Part shown: positions 9,318 through 20,275 of the stretch, piece after piece | How the letters are laid out: each line of letters opens with the position of its first letter | Position numbering within the stretch: position 1 is the first letter of the stretch | Source of the DNA: Takakia lepidozioides | Lineage: Eukaryota > Streptophyta > Takakiopsida > Takakiales > Takakiaceae | Reading direction: 5' to 3' | Assembly: GCA_030704615.1 (NCBI GenBank) | Contig: CM060731.1 | Location: 83,618,756-83,682,755 of the forward strand | Length of the DNA stretch: 64,000 nucleotides | Translations under genes and position numbers: made by a program | Notes under the pieces: generated by a model | What the model saw: only the letters and a program-made list of their open reading frames with translations | What the model was told of the DNA's origin: nothing | Database searches by the model: none

Positions 9318-12300
9318 TCAATCTGACTCAGAGTCAGTACAATGTATCCCCACTTCCTCTGCATCTAAGTCTAAGTATTTAAGAACTCCGGATCTACGCT
9401 GGCTACACCTACGGCCGGGCAGTAAAAATTCAGGGGATAGGGACTCGGCCGCGTGAAGTGCCATTGCTTCGGCATAATCAGGAAGCAGAAAATTGGAAAG
9501 GGGGCTGTCGAAAACAGACTCGCCACAAATGACTGTATCTCTTGAAGATCCACCGCTGCCTTTCCTGAAAGACAGCCTGAAAAAGTTATTACTGTAACTT
9601 TGATGTTATTGAGAAATTGAGTATGACTCCCAAAGTGGGTTTAGCACTTACTCACATGAAAAGTCGTTGTCGACCTGCTTATCTTCGGGATCGTCATCAT
9701 TTCGAATTTGAATCCGATCAGTCTGTGTGCCTGAAGTGGAGCCAGACAAAAGGGGGAGGAGCACTGTGTTGTAGAGGTCAGAATCACCCTCCATGCCAAA
9801 AAGGCTTCTTCCGCCTGCCTTGCATGCATGGTAAGTTGCTCCTGCACCAGACAGGAGGACATGAACAGTTTGGTGGGGGGGATTTAAGCAGATGGAACTG
9901 GTGAAAGAAAATCAATTCGGAAGGGAGAGAACAAACCTGTGGACACAGAAAGATCGACCACCCGTGCAGAGTGGTGGTTGCATGACTCCAGCAGTATTTG
10001 CATGAACGCTGGGGATTTTTCCTTTGCACCTCTCCAGGGAGTGCCATCTGGTCTCTTCAGAGTCTGACTGGACTGCATGAAGTTGTACAAAATGTCATCG
10101 ACATGCGGCTCATAGGGGGGGTTGACGAAACAACCCTGGTCAGAAATCTCAAAGCTGCGGATGGAGGATGGTGTCTTTGAGGTGCGAATCCTCCGCAGGC
10201 AGATCGCCTTGAACATCCTCGTCTGCCAAAGATAGCAGGTTAGTGTGGTAAACACAATCTATAGTGGAAGTATGTACATCGGCTATTCAGAACTCAGGCA
10301 TAAAACAATCATTTTTATCACAAATCGGTGATGATCGGTGTCGATCATGACAGATTCTTCTAGAGTGGAGCTGCAGAGAACATTGAAACTCATCATGAAA
10401 GCACAAGCAGAAGGGAGACGACATACCAGCTGACTAGCGAAACCCCCTTTCACAAGGTAGAGGATATTCACACAATTCCATGTGCGCAAAACTTCAAACC
10501 CTGAAGACTTCAGGTATGATGCCAATGCTCGACGACTATCTTTGTCACATGACTGAAAAAGCAGAAGTGTCCCTGCATCAGAGAGGAAATTATTACAGAA
10601 CCCGAACACCCAACTCCAGTAGTTGTCCTCGAATTTGTTCCAGCTTGGCGTCTTGCCCTTTGGAAGAACTTCTGGCACAGCCTGGCCATCCGGGATGTCG
10701 AGAATGACAATGTCAGCCGCATATGTTTTCTGCACACCGCACACGAAGGTGGGACCTGTGCTCACCTGCAACAGACATGTTTATTTTAAGAACGATGGCA
10801 AGAATGTTTTCAAAGAACCAAACTGAAATACTGCCAATGAAACTTTCAGAGAAAAAGGAAAGAAACTGGAATTCTCACCAAATTGAGGAATGAGATTATG
10901 TTGTCCCAGGTAGGCGAAGGCACCCTAGTGTATCCTCTCTTTCGACTCTGCATCATCGTCAGCCAACCCTCATTGACAATTTTAATCTCTTCTGCCGAAT
11001 CAGAACGGGAAGGGTGTGGCTTGGCATCGAACACGCACTGAACTGTGCGGGTATATCTTCCAGCAGTGAAGTCCTGCCCACTCTCCATCTCCTTTTCTTT
11101 CTCCTTCCCCTTGTCATTTTCCTTCTCTTTGGACTTGTCTTTGTCCTTTGGCTTTGCTGGTGAGATGACTATGACATCAAGAACCTTGTCTTTTGGTTTG
11201 CGGCCCGCCTTCTTTCCCTTCTGCGGCGTTCCCTGAGCATCAGGCTCCTTGGCAGCCAATGTTGCTATGTTTCTTTGGTACTCTTCGTCAGTCAGAGGTG
11301 CCAGCATCTCAGCATTATTGTTCAAATATTTCATATGTTGTTATTGAAAGGTCGTGTGCTCCGGTGGGTAGTCAAGGTACCAGCCACAGTCTCTGAAGTG
11401 AGAAGGACTCCAGTCCTTCAATATCCCTGCAGTATACATGGTTGGATCGTTTGCAGGGTCCGACCACATGTCAAGATAGTCTAGAATACCGCTCAGGTGA
11501 TTTCCTTCCATAAGCACATATTTCGTGTATCTGTTAAACAGGAGATAAATCCCAACCCACCAAAGCGCGAAGTGAGTAAGATGCAAGTAGCACAAAATGA
11601 AAAAAACATGGAATGAAATGGCTCTGAGAACTACTCCAAGGACCTTTCAAGACCACGCGACAGCTCCGGATGTGAATGTCGTCAACGCCATTCAAAAAAT
11701 TCCATTCAATGATACTGTAAATACACCCTAATCCACGTGAATGCAAACTCTCGCTTTGGAATGACACAGACATAGAAGTGAATGTCGTCAACGGCATTCA
11801 CTTTGGATTTGTGAATACACTGCTAATCAAGCCGAATGATTTCTCAAAAGAGGCAAAATCATTGGGTGGAAACTGAATGTCGGCAACGACATTCAGAAAC
11901 TCGAGTAAAGAACCCTCCCTAAAAACTCAATGGACATTCATAACGAACATAACACTGAGGACCTCATAATAACACTGGATGTGAATGGCGTCAACGCCAT
12001 TCACAAAATTCCGAACAATGAACCAATTAATACACCCTAAGCTCCTAATCCATGTAAATTCAAATTGTCGCTGGTGAATGACATAGACATAGAAGTGAAT
12101 GTCGTCAACGACATTCACTTTGGATCTCTGATAACACAGCTAATCAAGCCTCAAGATTTCTCGCAAGAGGCAAAAGCAATGCAGAACAACTGAATGTCTG
12201 CATTGACATTCAGCAAACTGAAGTGAGGAACCCTCACTGTAAACTCTATGGACATTACAAAAACTTACATAACTCTGAGGACCTCTCAACAACTCTGGAT

Positions 12301-15262
12301 GTGAATGTCGTCAACGCCATTCAGGGACATTATCAATTCTAATCAGGGACACTATAATTACACCCTAAGCTCCTAATCCAGGTGAATTCAAATTCTCGCT
12401 TAAGAATGACTCAGACAAAGAAGTGAATGTCGTCAACGACATTCAATTTGGATCTATGATTACAATCCTTATGAAGCCAAATTATTTCCCAGAAAGTGCA
12501 GTAGAGTTTCCAGTATGATATTGCACCTGTACACAACTCGCATCATGGCCCATTCTCCTCCAACCTGACTGTCAAAGTCGTTGGACCGTAAAATGTTACC
12601 ATCTTTGGAGAACTCCCGGAAAAAACAGTATCTCCAGGTGAGACCTCTCCACTTCCTTATGTATGCCTCCAATCACATTTGGGGAGGGGAAATAATCGAA
12701 ATGTTCAAGTCCTTCAAAGTCTAATCCAGCACAATGATGGCGTGCTTTTTGAGCTGCAAATTGTATATTCGTCAGTATTGCAAATAAGATACTCATCACA
12801 TAATTGAAGAAAAGAAAACGGCTTATTTGAATACACACCTGACTCCAAAATGTAGCCTTGTGGAGCCAGTTATCAAACACCAAATCACTGATTCCTTCCA
12901 CCTTTGTGCCAGGCTGTATGGTGCTCTTTGGGAACTGATTCAAGTCCTTTACTGTCTGATCTGAGTTCCATATCTCCAGCCACCTTATTTTTGTTTGTGG
13001 GTCGACCATGGATATGGCCAGCCGGTGCAATTTCTCCTGCTGCATCTCCGAATGCACATGTTTGTCATAGTGAGATTTGATCTGCTGAAGGAACTCAGAA
13101 CCAAGTCCAGGATCTACTATTCTAAGCTGCTTTCCGAAGGCGGACATCAATTTGGTTCTTCGCATTTCAAACTCCTTTTTTATTGCTGCTTCCACACCCT
13201 TTGATGTCCTTAGTTCCTCTGGTGTAGTGCGGTAATATTCGGATTTTCCCTTCTCAGCTGCCTCTGCCAGTTCTTGCTGCATTGATTCAAATAGTGATTA
13301 GCACCGAAGGGACTACAAACATGTATTCGAAAAGTACACTGAGTACAGACTCGGGCTTACCGCATACATGTACTCCAGAAACGCCTCTCGAGTCAAAGAA
13401 TACCAAGTGCCTGCAGCTCTTCCTGTTTCGCACTTCTTGATTATATTGGGGGGGAGTACTGTCCGAAAATCATCCAACTTCATCAGACCAATCCTCTGAA
13501 TTCGGAATAGTGTGTGGACCAAGCTTGTTGTCACATGCGATTTCTCTGTCGATCTGCAAAAACATTGGAAACATTGCATTCCTTAACACTGTTTTTAAGA
13601 CACTACAAAGGGAATGAAGTCTCTATGATGACTTACTTGTTCACGTCGTGCATAGCTATAAGAAGCCTAGCGATGTCGTTTCCTGGATCCAAAACCATTG
13701 CCTCCACAACAACATGCTTGTCTTTGTCTTCGCATGGTATTTCTGGATGTATCCCATCCATGCCAGCAATCGGTGGTTGTCGTCCCAGACGTAGAACATG
13801 TGGTTGCAGAATTGTTGGGTGTTCTTTCCCATCATGAGGCCCAGCTCGAACTCCTCATTAGCATCTTTCCAGCACTCATCCCAGGTATCACTGATCTCTG
13901 GAGACACTAATGTGCTTTTCCCATTTATATCCGTCAGTGACACATAAAAAAACTTGTGCACCAAGTCTGTATCCATGCACGAAATCACTCTCCAATTTTG
14001 TTATGTCATGGGAAAGAGGTGGACGCACAACAGACATAGATATCATCCGGCACAGAGGGATGTCCAGACGCCCTCCAGATACGAGCATGTCCCTTATAAC
14101 CTCCTGAGAGTTTACCTTCTGGAATGACATGAGTTCTTTCACCTTGTCAAGGTAGTGCACTTCAGATTCATCTGCTTCATCGTTATTCTCTGAGCTTTTT
14201 CCAGACTCGTCCCCATCTCCAGATCCTTTCCCCTCTGATCCTGTAGGCCTGGACCTCACAGTTTTCTGCACGATGCCATTCAAATCTGACTGAGTAATGT
14301 GCAAATAGTGAACGGCGGTAACGACCATCACTCTGTCTCGACGAAACTCACAATGAATGGTGTGAAACAAATTCAGAACCATCTACACAAGCAAAGCGTG
14401 CAGATTATTCAGATTGACTCCATTGTGATGAACATCGCAAGCATTCACTGTTTCTTGTCTATGTCGAGAGTACTTTCCAATTGATACTCTACCTGAATCT
14501 ACAGTATGGTCTTCAAATCTTTGATTGGCGGTACCGCCTTTCCACTTCTCTATCTGTTCAACCTCAAACAAAGAAAATGCATTGCAATACATTATGACTG
14601 AATATGCCAACCCTCACTCTCTCTTCAAACACATAGGTACATAAATCTCATGAGGAGAATCGAATGGCGTTAACGACGCTCGCAATTCAATAGACTTCAA
14701 TCACATGTTCCTGCTAAAGAAGGGAAGATGAAGGACTGCTTGAAAGGCAATCAGACAGACTGTATGATCTGAACAACAGTGAATGACGGTACCGTCAGTC
14801 ACCCACTCATTGTGCTGTAAACCCTTAACAGAGGAGTAGAAAGCAAATCACCGTTGTTTCATGATGATGGTCGGTAGCGACAATCCCTTTCTGGGACATT
14901 CCACTCAATCTCTACGCAGATCTTCAACAATGAAATGTAAGTTAGAGAAAACTTACTGGCGCCTTCTTAGGTTTTGAAATTGGATCCCCTTCTGCAGCTT
15001 TCCTCTTCCCTCTCACATCTGCTGGAATTTCTGTCTGCTCTAGGGTTTCTGGACCTTCTCCCGGTTCAGAGTTCCTCGTACTTCCACCTCCTTCAGTTTC
15101 CCTGCGAGTCATCTCTGCATCCACAGGCTGGTTTCCAACGCGCACTGTTATCGCCGACTGTGTCACAGCCGCTGCCTCAGTCTCGGTCTGCTCTTGTGAA
15201 TCAGTCTCCGCGTTCACCTGCTGCCTTGGCCCTGTGTTCTCCAACAAACGACGCCTCGTCAT
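9318..15262 (-). pseudogene. ParB-like domain plus DNA amino-methyltransferase-like protein, transposon-borne
   Basis: Eleven exons can be placed with GT-AG borders and matching phases: 15262-14957, 14562-~14520, 14382-13637, 13553-13361, 13276-12839, 12753-12527, 11530-10879, 10765-10427, 10222-9937, 9841-9652, 9576-9318; about 1220 codons. Exon 2 donor and the last exon are least certain. Exons 3-4 look like a ParB/Srx domain (YVWDDNHRLLAW, VVVEAMVLDPGNDIARLL, DVNK). Exons 8-10 match beta-class N4/N6 methyltransferases: VILDIPDG at motif IV, LSDAGTLLLFQ, a late ARVVDLSVSTG motif I, then GRSLFGMEGDSDLY. An acidic/lysine tract lies at 11170-11060. Damage: stops at 12721-12723, 12673-12675 and 11341-11343, and two compensating frameshifts in exon 3 (T7 run near 13947; near 13735). 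Substrate and activity unknown. Confidence 0.7.
11673..12445. repeat. Eight spaced 22-bp palindromes in an intron of the methyltransferase gene
   Basis: Starts at 11673, 11779, 11874, 11982, 12096, 12191, 12302 and 12424; spacing 95-122 bp. Arms are TGAATGTCG and CGACATTCA (or one-base variants) around TCAA, GCAA or a TGCATT core. Three copies are perfect inverted repeats with 9-bp arms. Every third copy is most alike, so a ~315-bp higher-order unit has been amplified about 2.5 times. A related palindrome (GTAC core) lies at 14780-14801 in intron 1. Confidence 0.9.
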
Positions 15263-16128
15263 TTGCTCTCTTGCTCTGCGTCTCTCTCTAAGGGAAGTAA
15301 AATAAAGAGACTTTCTTCTCTTTTGTATTGTAGAAGGAACCCTCTCCAGCTTGACTATCACTCTCCCTCTAAGCGCGAAAAGTAGAAAAACGAAGTGACT
15401 CCCGATTTCTTGCGGGATTGCGTGCGTTGTTGCTTGTCTCTAGAAGCATCGGATTCCCTCTCGCGTGACCGTTACACATAGTCGTTCCCTTATTAGTGCA
15501 CATGCCAGCAATTAGTGTACAGCTGTTCGTATTCAGTTATCGATGTCTGACGTGTGTCGCCCAAAATAAACGGCGTGTTCTTTATTAGAACGGTTTCAAT
15601 ATTTAAAAGTAACAGCGAATCCCAGAAATCTTGGCGCACAAATCCCAGAAATCTTAGACAAATATATATAAATGAACGAGAGTTTGATGACAAATTTTGG
15701 GAAATCATACACGGTCATCCTTGTTAGCCAACCCCACGTTCGTTTCACATTTTGAACTTTCCAGGTGCGCATGATCATTGGTAGTAGTATAAAGATACAT
15801 TTACTTAATCTGCAATCCAACCCTCAGATCCTGTGGCATGCTTCCAGGAAGTCGGCTTGTTATTGTGTTTATTGATGAGGTTCTGATTAATGGTTTAACA
15901 GCTGCCGACATTGCTCCTAGGGATACTCTGACCACTAGGCCCACAAGAAAAGTAATTAAAATGGACGGCTGCATATCTGGAAGGAATAACAGAATATGCA
16001 CAGTCGTCGTCTGAGCTTCCTCCGCCATATTCTTTGCTCATTCTTCAACTGTGTTCTGGAGACATCAGTAAACCGATTTACACTGAAGGTCTGCGATAGC
16101 AAGGTATCAACGTACGCGAGGAAGGAAG
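15263..16128. promoter_or_regulatory. Divergent promoter spacer between methyltransferase and transposase genes
   Basis: This 866-bp AT-rich stretch separates the two start codons. TATATATAAA lies near 15664 and GTATAAAG near 15787 on the plus strand, both plausible TATA boxes for the transposase. No ORF of note is present. A shared bidirectional promoter is inferred from layout only. Confidence 0.4.
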
Positions 16129-19100
16129 ATGGCTTCCTCTGAAGCGGAGTTCTTCTCTGACGACAAACCAGTGCCGTTCTCCCATGAAGTCCTTGACAAT
16201 GGATTTGCAATTGTTCTGGAACATGTCTTGGCTACCCGTTTTCAGCTTCAGAATGGCTCCATCTTTTTGGAGAAAGAGGTGTACGATTTGAAAGGGAAGT
16301 TGTTGAAATACTCTTTCCAAAACCGTGATGAGACGGCTCATGTCAGCCAGTGGAGAGTGCGCCCTGGTCGATACAGAGTATTTGGAGAGCCTCGGCGAAA
16401 GTCCTTTGGGTCATATGTGATGCCCGGGACTGCTGCTTCGGTCGTTGAAGACAAGAGAGAGGTGGTGGTGAAAAAAGAACAGACATCCTCCACTCCAATC
16501 GTTGAGCTTTCGGATTCGTCCGATGATGACATAAGTGAAATTCCAAATCCAGTCCTTCCTACTGTGGTTGGAGAAGCTGATGAAGAAGAGATGTGTAGTG
16601 TCATTCCAAAACTACGGGCGATGGGAGGAATGGCTGGATTCAAATGTGAGTTGCGAGGAATTGATTGGGAATCTTTGAAGCAGGTGCCTGTGAAGTTCTT
16701 GCCAGAGACTTTTGATGGCGATATCCTATTCGAGCTGCCTCCTCCTCCGCGAGTTGGAGGTGTAACAATCATGATGCATGGAATGGACAAGAAACACGAC
16801 GAGCACCCGTGGTGCAAAACAAAAACATCCAATATTCATAATGATGACAAGCTTGTTTTCATGAGAACAGTTTGCAATGGACACCTTAGGTGTGATAATT
16901 TGAATTGCAGACACTTTCTTCAGTCTGGGGTTCATAATCAAAGCGAATGGGAGGGTCTGGCGGAAAATCCATTTCAGCCTGGGACTGCCCCACCACCGGC
17001 AAACACTTTCGTCTGCAAATTCTGCAAACTTGTGCCATCCTGCTTGACGCTCTGCGGAGCAAGAATGTACTATGTTGTCCACCGTTTGAAAACAATGACA
17101 AGAGCTTGTGTGCATTTTGGATTCCATAACCATCATGTCTCGAAGGGGGATTACAGGGAGAGTGTTGAGACAGTATCGAGGTTGATTAAACAGGAGTTCG
17201 GGAGAAACCCATCCGCAACAACATTTGCAATTGCTCTTGGCGCAAACAAGTCCTTCTTGGAAAGCCATATTTTGAGTGAAGGGGATTCTGTGGGGACTAA
17301 ACTTGACGGTGCAGCATTGGACTTGGTCATGGATCATTTCTCCACTTTGAGTTCACCTAACATTCGGCATCAGATCAATGCATTAAGAATGGGCTCTGGT
17401 ATCAGAGGCTACATAGACAACATTTTGGAGTTGAAACGAGTGAGCAAGTACGATTACATCCAGGACAATGTATTCCCAGGTCAAGGTGCCATCAAAGTTT
17501 TTCTTTTCAAAATGTCGACTGTTGGGGAGGGCAGTGGGGTTAGCCTCGTGAAGCGGATGCAGAAGACTGGGGACTTGCAGAACTGTTTTCTTATGTTTGA
17601 TAATGTGAACGAGTGAAGGATTGGACGACAATGGCTTGTCATGTCTACGATCCACTGTACCAACGAGTTATGACAATTGCAGTTTGTGACATGCAATCCA
17701 AGGATACGGAATCCCAGAAGCTCATGTGGAATTCCCTGATACGTGTCATGGGCTGCCATGGGTTGCCATCTCCAAATTTCGCAAGTTTCATGGCGGATAG
17801 TGCTCAAGCAAATTTCAATGCTGTTCGTATTGTCTTCGGATCGGGCGACCCAAAAGTGCCAATGCGAGGAAGAGAGTGTACATGTCTATTCCATTTGACA
17901 CAATCTTTGGAAAAACATACAAAGTCGGACATCAAACCAGAGATGCAGACTCAGCACCGTAAATTGTGCAAAGAGTACAAAGATGCTAGAACAATGAAGG
18001 AGGCGGACACTTTGTTCCAAACAATTCGTGCCTGGTGGTTCTCTTTTGGAGCTGCATCACTTGAGAGTATGAGAGCATTGAAAGATTGGCTGGCGTTTTG
18101 GCACTTCCGGTATAGACAGTGGGGAGCAGTCATGGCAGGGTTACGAGGCTTATATTTCTTGTTTTATTCATACATTTACTTTCCATTTTATTGTCTCATC
18201 GCTTTCTTTATGTTGTTTTCTGTTCACTGTTTTGAGGTGTGTGGTTCTCCACTTTGCAGAACATGTCCATGGAGGAAATGACGGACATGCCATCTTGCAA
18301 TTTGGCAGAAACTGTGCACAACGCATGGTTGCAGCAGTCTGGGAAACGAGGTCGGGATTTGTATGTGGCAACAACAGATGATTTGATACGTGCCTTGCAA
18401 CAACAACCCGATACCGTGATTTCTTGCGAGGTGGGGTTGGTGGCAAAGGTCCGGACAAATGGGAGTTGATGTTGCGTGCTGCAAACAGATCTGGGGATCC
18501 AATCAAGATAGCACGGGCGGTGAGCATGTATGCCCAGGGAACGCCACTTGTTTCTAGAGTTCCACATCTTGAAGGGCCTCAGAGATTCGGCTCCTGTAAG
18601 AAGAAATTGAACACTCCACCTGGTTGGGATTCCGATTCGCACAGGGCAGACCGTGATAACTTCTCGAAGCCTCGTGTTCCCCTGCATGACAGCTCCATGT
18701 CCGGAACCTCCATTGTGGAGGAACCTCCAACACGACGGCAAGCTCCAGCATCCAACAGTGCCATTGAAATGGTGCAGGAGAGAAACAACCCCCTTGATGT
18801 GCTTGAGTCCGCATGCCCCGACCACGTTTGGCACATAGAACGCACAAGTGCAGGGTCTCGTGTGAAATGTATAGTGATCAGGGCAACTAATTTCGAGAAG
18901 TGCACTTCATCTATATCCAGAGGTGGTGCCCGAACTCCTGCTCCGACTTTCACGGGTTTGATGCGTCCATACGATCAACCAGAAGCCAAGAACCACAAGT
19001 TCTGGTTCTGCGCAGATGATTGTGCCAGATGTGTGCATGGAACTGTGCGTCCTTCCGTAGTGATGAAGCCATCTCCTCCAACCATTTGGCCCGTGAAGGT

Positions 19101-19644
19101 GGGAACACATCTCAGATTTCAGGAGATTGAAATGCTGGAAGAGGCAGGCTTTTCCCTTGCGAGACAACCCCAACTCCATGCATGTGCTACTACTTCTGCG
19201 TCCTCCCGGGTCCCCCCGACAAATCCTGACTTGTGGCCAACCAAACGAGATGGAAAGCTCGTTCGGCGTTTCCCTCCAACCGCTGAACACTTTGGCAAAG
19301 TGGAGTCCGCAAGAATGCTCCAAGCTCGTGTTGGAAGCACCACGAAAGTACCCGATCCAGGATATGGTCGGGTATTCACAATCATCACTTCCACATCTGC
19401 TGTTCATGACAGGACCTACGACATCACGGTTTCCAATTTCCCCAATTGCACATGTCCTGATTTTGTGAATATGCTATCAACCAGTTTGGGCAAGAGAGGT
19501 AAATTCATACCTTGCAAACATTTGTATTTCATATTTTTGAAGATGATGGTTTGCGATCCCAAACGTGACAACTTCATTCACCAGGCCACTATGAGTTTCA
19601 ACGAGGTCGATACTCTATTGCAGCGGGATACAACACATGGGTAG
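16129..19644 (+). pseudogene. MULE-like transposase with Cys/His N-terminal finger and SWIM finger
   Basis: The ATG at 16129 opens a 495-codon frame: an acidic spacer (LSDSSDDDISEIP), then a Cys/His module (CNGHLRCDNLNCRHF; FVCKFCKL; ACVHFGFHNHHV) like the WRKY-GCM1/FLYWCH fingers of MULE transposases. The DDE-like core follows: LMFDNVNE, FMADSAQANF, and CLFHLTQSL (C/H motif). A one-base loss near 17614 shifts the frame within the core. An intron of ~120 bp ends at AG 18258-18259 (ttgcag). A second frameshift lies near 18415. The C-terminus has a SWIM finger, CTCPDF...PCKHLYF. About 1130 residues in all. The catalytic Glu was not fixed. Similar to FAR1/MULE-type proteins, so a domesticated factor is an alternative, but the repeat copy at 63.4 kb favours a transposon. 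Confidence 0.7.
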
Positions 19645-20084
19645 CATCAACTATGCAATGTGGTATGTGGACGACCATGATTTGAAATGTGTAATTCACA
19701 TCAATTCGTCGGCGGTGCAATGATATGGCCTCCAACCATACGGAGTGAGCTCTGAGTGACAACTTTTAAAAGCACATTTGTCATTGCACCGTTCGAAGTC
19801 TACATGTCTTGCTGTCGCTATGCACTACAATCATCTTTTGAAGATGATCCTAACTCTCATTGTTATTTGAGGAGGGAGGAAGGTCTTCCCGTGGCAGCCT
19901 CTATGGCGCACACTTTGTGAGGATATTTTCTCGTCCTCGTAATTGTAAAAGTGAAACAAGCATTTGTAATTGCACAATGTTGGATGCGACAATTGTAGGC
20001 CTCATGGTAGTCTTGATTCTATTTAGGCAAAATTCCCTGCATTAATTCCACGGTCATATGACCATCCTCGGTTATAGGCGGCGC
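19645..20084. other. 3' flank of the transposase gene, no gene seen
   Basis: No open frame with recognisable content. It holds direct repeats of short words such as CATTTGT.ATTGCAC and leads into the GC-rich right end. Confidence 0.5.
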
Positions 20085-20275
20085 ATGTTAATGCTGACGT
20101 GGCAGATGACGAACAGTGCCACGTCATAATTTGTCGCCACATCAGCATGCTGACATGACGCTCATGCCACGTCAGCGTGGGTGCAAGCTCATGCCACGTC
20201 AGCTGGCGTGAGCGTACGCTCACGCCACGTCACTCCTGCGTGAGCATACGCTCGCGCGCAACGCTCACGCCATTG
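20085..20275. repeat. GC-rich palindromes and GCCACGTCA cluster, right end of transposon copy 1
   Basis: GCCACGTCA or GCCACATCA occurs at 20118, 20136, 20166, 20193 and 20224, and the complement TGACGTGGC at 20095. A perfect 24-bp palindrome spans 20204-20227 (half site TGGCGTGAGCGT), with a related imperfect one at 20238-20257. The same motifs occur at 8621-8700. Confidence 0.7.

Larger units (their letters stand above)
8610..20275. mobile_element. Candidate DNA transposon copy 1 with divergent methyltransferase and SWIM transposase genes
   Basis: Two large genes diverge from a ~0.9 kb spacer: the ParB-methyltransferase gene leftward and the SWIM/MULE-like transposase gene rightward. GC-rich blocks with the same short motifs (GCCACGTCA, GCGTGAGCG palindromes) lie beyond the 3' end of each gene. 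Parts of both genes recur together at 42.3-44 kb and 63.4 kb. I infer one mobile unit of about 11.7 kb. True termini and target-site duplication were not established, so the ends given are the outer GC blocks. Both genes carry disabling changes. Confidence 0.5.

Noticed and set aside
11673-12445. CRISPR-like array of spaced palindromes
   Set aside because: The spacers are related to one another (a ~315-bp higher-order repeat), it lies in a eukaryotic intron and no cas gene is present.
15801-16028. Small minus-strand membrane protein upstream of the transposase
   Set aside because: Hydrophobic frame of 75 codons without homology or splice support, lying in the divergent promoter spacer.
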